64,000 bases of DNA from Evansella sp. LMS18 (GTDB taxonomy: Bacteria > Bacillota > Bacilli > Bacillales > Salisediminibacteriaceae): contig NZ_CP093301.1 in the NCBI RefSeq assembly GCF_024362785.1, forward strand, positions 2,170,001 to 2,234,000, in the 5' to 3' direction. Positions within the stretch are counted from its first letter, which is position 1, and every line of letters starts with the position of its first letter. The position numbers and the translations under genes were made by a program. Below are positions 61,693-64,000 of this stretch, piece after piece. Under the pieces are notes generated by a model. The model did not search any database. It saw nothing but the letters and a program-made list of their open reading frames with translations, and was not told where the DNA came from.

Positions 61693-62348
61693 TCATCACG
61701 TTAATCGTTTTTGGAGCTGCCCAAATTGTCTACATGAAGCTGAAACATAGTTTTTTACTGCCAGTATTTACAGCCACCGTGGTTATTATCGGGCTGATTT
61801 TTATCAGCGGGACAACTTATGAAGCGTACTATGCTTCGGCGAGGTGGATCGACTGGCTCCTCGGCCCTGCGGTGGTTGCGCTGAGTCTTCCGTTATATAA
61901 GTACAGAAAGATGCTTTTTTTAAACAGAAAGACGATCGTGTCGTGGGTTTTCTTTGGTGCTGTTATTGGAGTCGTGAGCGGTGCATTAGTATTATGGGTG
62001 TTCAGCATTCATGAAAGCTTTGTGATTTCCGCTTTGCTCAAAAATACGACTACACCTGTGGCCATTGATATTGCAGCTATTTACGGAGGAATCCCTCCAT
62101 TGACCGCAGTCATCTGCACCATGTCGGGAATGCTTGGAGCGATAGTGGGGCCGGCGGTTTACCGGAAGTTCCAGGTGAAAAATGACATTGCCAAGGGTGT
62201 GGCGATGGGTGCAGCCGGGCACGCAATCGGCACAGCGAGGCTTATGGAAGATAATGATTATGCCGGTGCTGTCAGCACGATATCCTTTCTGCTCATGACA
62301 GTGCTTATGACGGTATTGACGCCGGTTGTGGTGTTTTTGCTGTATTAA
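61683..62348 (+). CDS. LrgB/CidB-family membrane protein
   Basis: A 221-residue protein with six to seven membrane segments. Family stretches are ALLKNTTTPVAIDIAAIYGGIPPL (opening about 119) and the near-terminal GAAGHAIGTARLMEDNDYAGA. It is the obligate partner of the CidA-like protein just upstream, with translational coupling through the overlap. Confidence 0.93.
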   Translation: MGLIITLIVFGAAQIVYMKLKHSFLLPVFTATVVIIGLIFISGTTYEAYYASARWIDWLLGPAVVALSLPLYKYRKMLFLNRKTIVSWVFFGAVIGVVSGALVLWVFSIHESFVISALLKNTTTPVAIDIAAIYGGIPPLTAVICTMSGMLGAIVGPAVYRKFQVKNDIAKGVAMGAAGHAIGTARLMEDNDYAGAVSTISFLLMTVLMTVLTPVVVFLLY

Positions 62349-62368
62349 AGTTGCAGATATAATGGGGT

Positions 62369-62405
62369 GGTTGATAGATTGTGTCAGGTCTATCAGCCAT
62401 TTTTA
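62369..62405 (+). terminator. Terminator after cidA-lrgB pair
   Basis: GGTTGATAGA and TCTATCAGCC pair with one G-T pair across ten bases, followed by ATTTTTAG. Confidence 0.78.
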
Positions 62406-62736
62406 GTTTATCTGGTGAGCTTGTTGCGGCAGTGGGGCCTATCAGAATGTTTTGGTTAATTGCTGTGAGAAAGTTGAGATAGAAGTGTTTATTTTAAAAA
62501 AATGAATTTCTCCTCAGTTTTCTGGAAGTAATATACATATTTTGGATTTCGGGAGCCTGGCTGATTGTTATTCTCCCCTGCAACATGGAGGCCAGGCTGT
62601 CCAATGCCTCCATAAAATAAAAAATACCTAGTAAAATAGACTGCTTTTCTGTTTGGTTTCTCTATAATTAATTGTTTGTAAATTCAGACATCGGGTATTA
62701 TAATGGCAATTCAGCTGAGGTAACGGGGGTGTTGAA
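62406..62736. other. Intergenic region upstream of XRE-TPR gene
   Basis: About 330 bases. A GGAGGC...GCCTCC pair around 62588-62612 is the only local symmetry noticed. No repeat-family member, small gene or riboswitch is evident. Confidence 0.35.
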
Positions 62737-64000
62737 ATGCTTGGAAACAGGATAAAACAACTGAGAATGAAAAAAGGCTATACTCAGGAACAGCTTGCCA
62801 GTGGAATTATCTCCACTTCTTATTTATCTGAGATAGAGAACAATCATAGGAGCATACCTGATTATATAGCACCTTCTCTGGCTGAAAAGCTTGATGTAAC
62901 AGAAGATTATATACTGGGCAAAGATGTGGAAGAAAGAATCGAACTCCTGAGAAAAGAAATTCGCGGTATTTTTGAACGGCTTAGTGAAGATCTTGATTAT
63001 GACTTTATGTCCGGCTGTCTTCTTATAAAGAAAAAGTATGGGGACCTGAAGGGGAACGAGATCGCCGAGCAGTACTTTTTCGCCATGGAGATGTTCGGGG
63101 AATTTAAATACAGCAAACATAAGGCTGCAGAAACGGAGAACAAAATAAAATCCTATTTAACGGGAACTTCCAGCATTGACTCTTATCCTCTTCTGGTCCT
63201 TAACAGAATCAGAGGTGTAATTGAGTACAGGAAGCGAAATATACAGAGGAGCATTACATATTTCGAGAGGGCGATTGATAACGCGTTGAACAACCAGTAT
63301 AAAGAGCATTTAAGCATCCTTTTTCAGAATATAGGGACATGCTATTTTACAGCGGACAGGTACCAGCGGGCTGTGCATTATTTCAGCAATGCGCTGGAAA
63401 TGTACCAGAAGAATGCCAACCTGAAAGGGCAGCTGAAAGTGTGTATCCACCTTGCGAACAGTATGTCCGCCCTTGGCGATGAGCAGGAGGCGATTTCCAA
63501 ATACAATCAGGCGATCAACCTGCTGAAGTATATTAATGACCCTTTACTGGAGTCCTCAGCTAAATATAACCTTGCCCACTCTTATTTAAAAACAAAAAAT
63601 TACAGAGACAGCATCAAAATGGCTATCAACGCACTCCGGCTCAAGGAAAAACTGAAGGATAAGGAAGGGGTGCTGAGATGTTATTTACTAATAGCCGAGA
63701 TTTACTTGCTGGAAGAAAAGCATGATAAATTTTCGGAGATAGTCCCGATAGCTTCCCTTAACACAATAGGCACGAAAACCCCTGGTGTCCTGGGGAAATA
63801 TCACTATCTGCTCGGCAAGTACTTTTCATTAAACAACAACCTGGAACAATTCAAAGCAAACCTTGAAAAGGCAATTTCCTATTTTTCCAAAGCTGGAAAT
63901 TTTAAAATGGCTGGGAAAATATCATTTGAGCTTGCCGAGAAAGAGAAGAATGAAACACACTACCGGAGATCAGCGGAGTTTTTCGACAAAGCATTCAAGG
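62737..64000 (+). CDS. XRE-family regulator with TPR repeats (3' end outside window)
   Basis: At least 421 residues; the frame is open at the window edge. Residues 1-60 are an XRE helix-turn-helix (LGNRIKQLRMKKGYTQEQLA, then STSYLSEIENNHRSIP). From about 75 on, tetratricopeptide repeats follow one another, for example ILFQNIGTCYFTADRYQRAV and SAKYNLAHSYLKTKNYRDSI. The design matches RRNPP-type regulators (PlcR, NprR) and similar TPR-XRE proteins that sense small peptides. The peptide gene, if there is one, would lie beyond the window. GGGGGTG precedes the ATG. Confidence 0.88.
   Translation, partial: MLGNRIKQLRMKKGYTQEQLASGIISTSYLSEIENNHRSIPDYIAPSLAEKLDVTEDYILGKDVEERIELLRKEIRGIFERLSEDLDYDFMSGCLLIKKKYGDLKGNEIAEQYFFAMEMFGEFKYSKHKAAETENKIKSYLTGTSSIDSYPLLVLNRIRGVIEYRKRNIQRSITYFERAIDNALNNQYKEHLSILFQNIGTCYFTADRYQRAVHYFSNALEMYQKNANLKGQLKVCIHLANSMSALGDEQEAISKYNQAINLLKYINDPLLESSAKYNLAHSYLKTKNYRDSIKMAINALRLKEKLKDKEGVLRCYLLIAEIYLLEEKHDKFSEIVPIASLNTIGTKTPGVLGKYHYLLGKYFSLNNNLEQFKANLEKAISYFSKAGNFKMAGKISFELAEKEKNETHYRRSAEFFDKAFK

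Noticed and set aside
1-64000. tRNA, rRNA, riboswitch or T-box
   Set aside because: No cloverleaf, rRNA core sequence, T-box or known riboswitch core was recognised by eye; a covariance search (Infernal/Rfam) would be decisive.

Overview
The window reads as chromosome of a low-to-mid GC Gram-positive bacterium of the family Bacillaceae. Strong AGGAGG-type ribosome sites, GTG/TTG starts, many lipoproteins with typical lipoboxes, and close matches to Bacillus families (YeeI, YclNOPQ, HmoA, YusW-like, YdaF-like, DbpA/YxiN, DUF3231, DUF421, DUF4181, CXXC-20-CXXC proteins, a sporulation-kinase-like histidine kinase) all point there. Many proteins are rich in Glu/Asp, which would suit a salt- or alkali-adapted genus, but that is inference. 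No rRNA, tRNA, cas genes, transposases or prophage block were seen.

Layout. 1-11 kb: a TPM-domain membrane protein cut by the window edge, an unknown membrane protein, yeeI, an orphan phage-type holin, two lipoproteins, an MFS exporter, a GNAT acetyltransferase, a Cache/PAS histidine kinase, and a MarR regulator (MhqR-like) followed by wrbA, with a shared operator-like sequence in front of both. 12-13.4 kb: a large 52-bp tandem array. 13.6-17 kb: dbpA, htpX, DUF3231. 17.3-29.7 kb: an eight-gene operon joining an ABC exporter to a MoxR AAA+ ATPase, a DUF58 protein and two membrane vWA proteins. 30-39 kb: small and housekeeping genes (murJ, ATP-grasp ligase, thiolase, DUF421, MarR). 39.3-44.6 kb: a Fur-box-controlled YclNOPQ-type siderophore transporter followed by a heme monooxygenase. 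44.8-50.3 kb: AarF-type kinase, YusW-like lipoprotein, M42 peptidase, a beta-lactamase-fold hydrolase and an alpha/beta hydrolase. 51.3-62.3 kb: APC permease, Sm-like protein with a Lys tail, SLC13-type transporter, DMT exporter, several small proteins, an FAD oxidoreductase and a CidA/LrgB pair. The right edge cuts an XRE-TPR regulator.

The most unusual content is between the genes. Three repeat families occupy the intergenic spaces. (1) Tandem arrays of 51-53 bp units built on a hairpin core (GCAAGAG-CTCTTGC or relatives): about 25 strong units at 12.1-13.4 kb, 12 at 43.5-44.1 kb, 18 at 50.4-51.3 kb where the unit type switches in phase, and a two-unit version at 29.84 kb. (2) Arrays of a short ...CGAA core placed every 21 bp with occasional 19-bp steps, at 34.3, 38.3 and 55.7 kb, plus a degenerate 21-bp array at 1.8 kb. 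(3) A roughly 185-bp dispersed element with four CGGA...TCCG hairpins, three copies (1.93, 29.95, 57.49 kb), whose base changes keep pairing if read as minus-strand RNA. They lie mostly just downstream of terminators or between convergent genes. Units near 21 and 52 bp equal about 2 and 5 turns of B-DNA. Their function is not known from the sequence.
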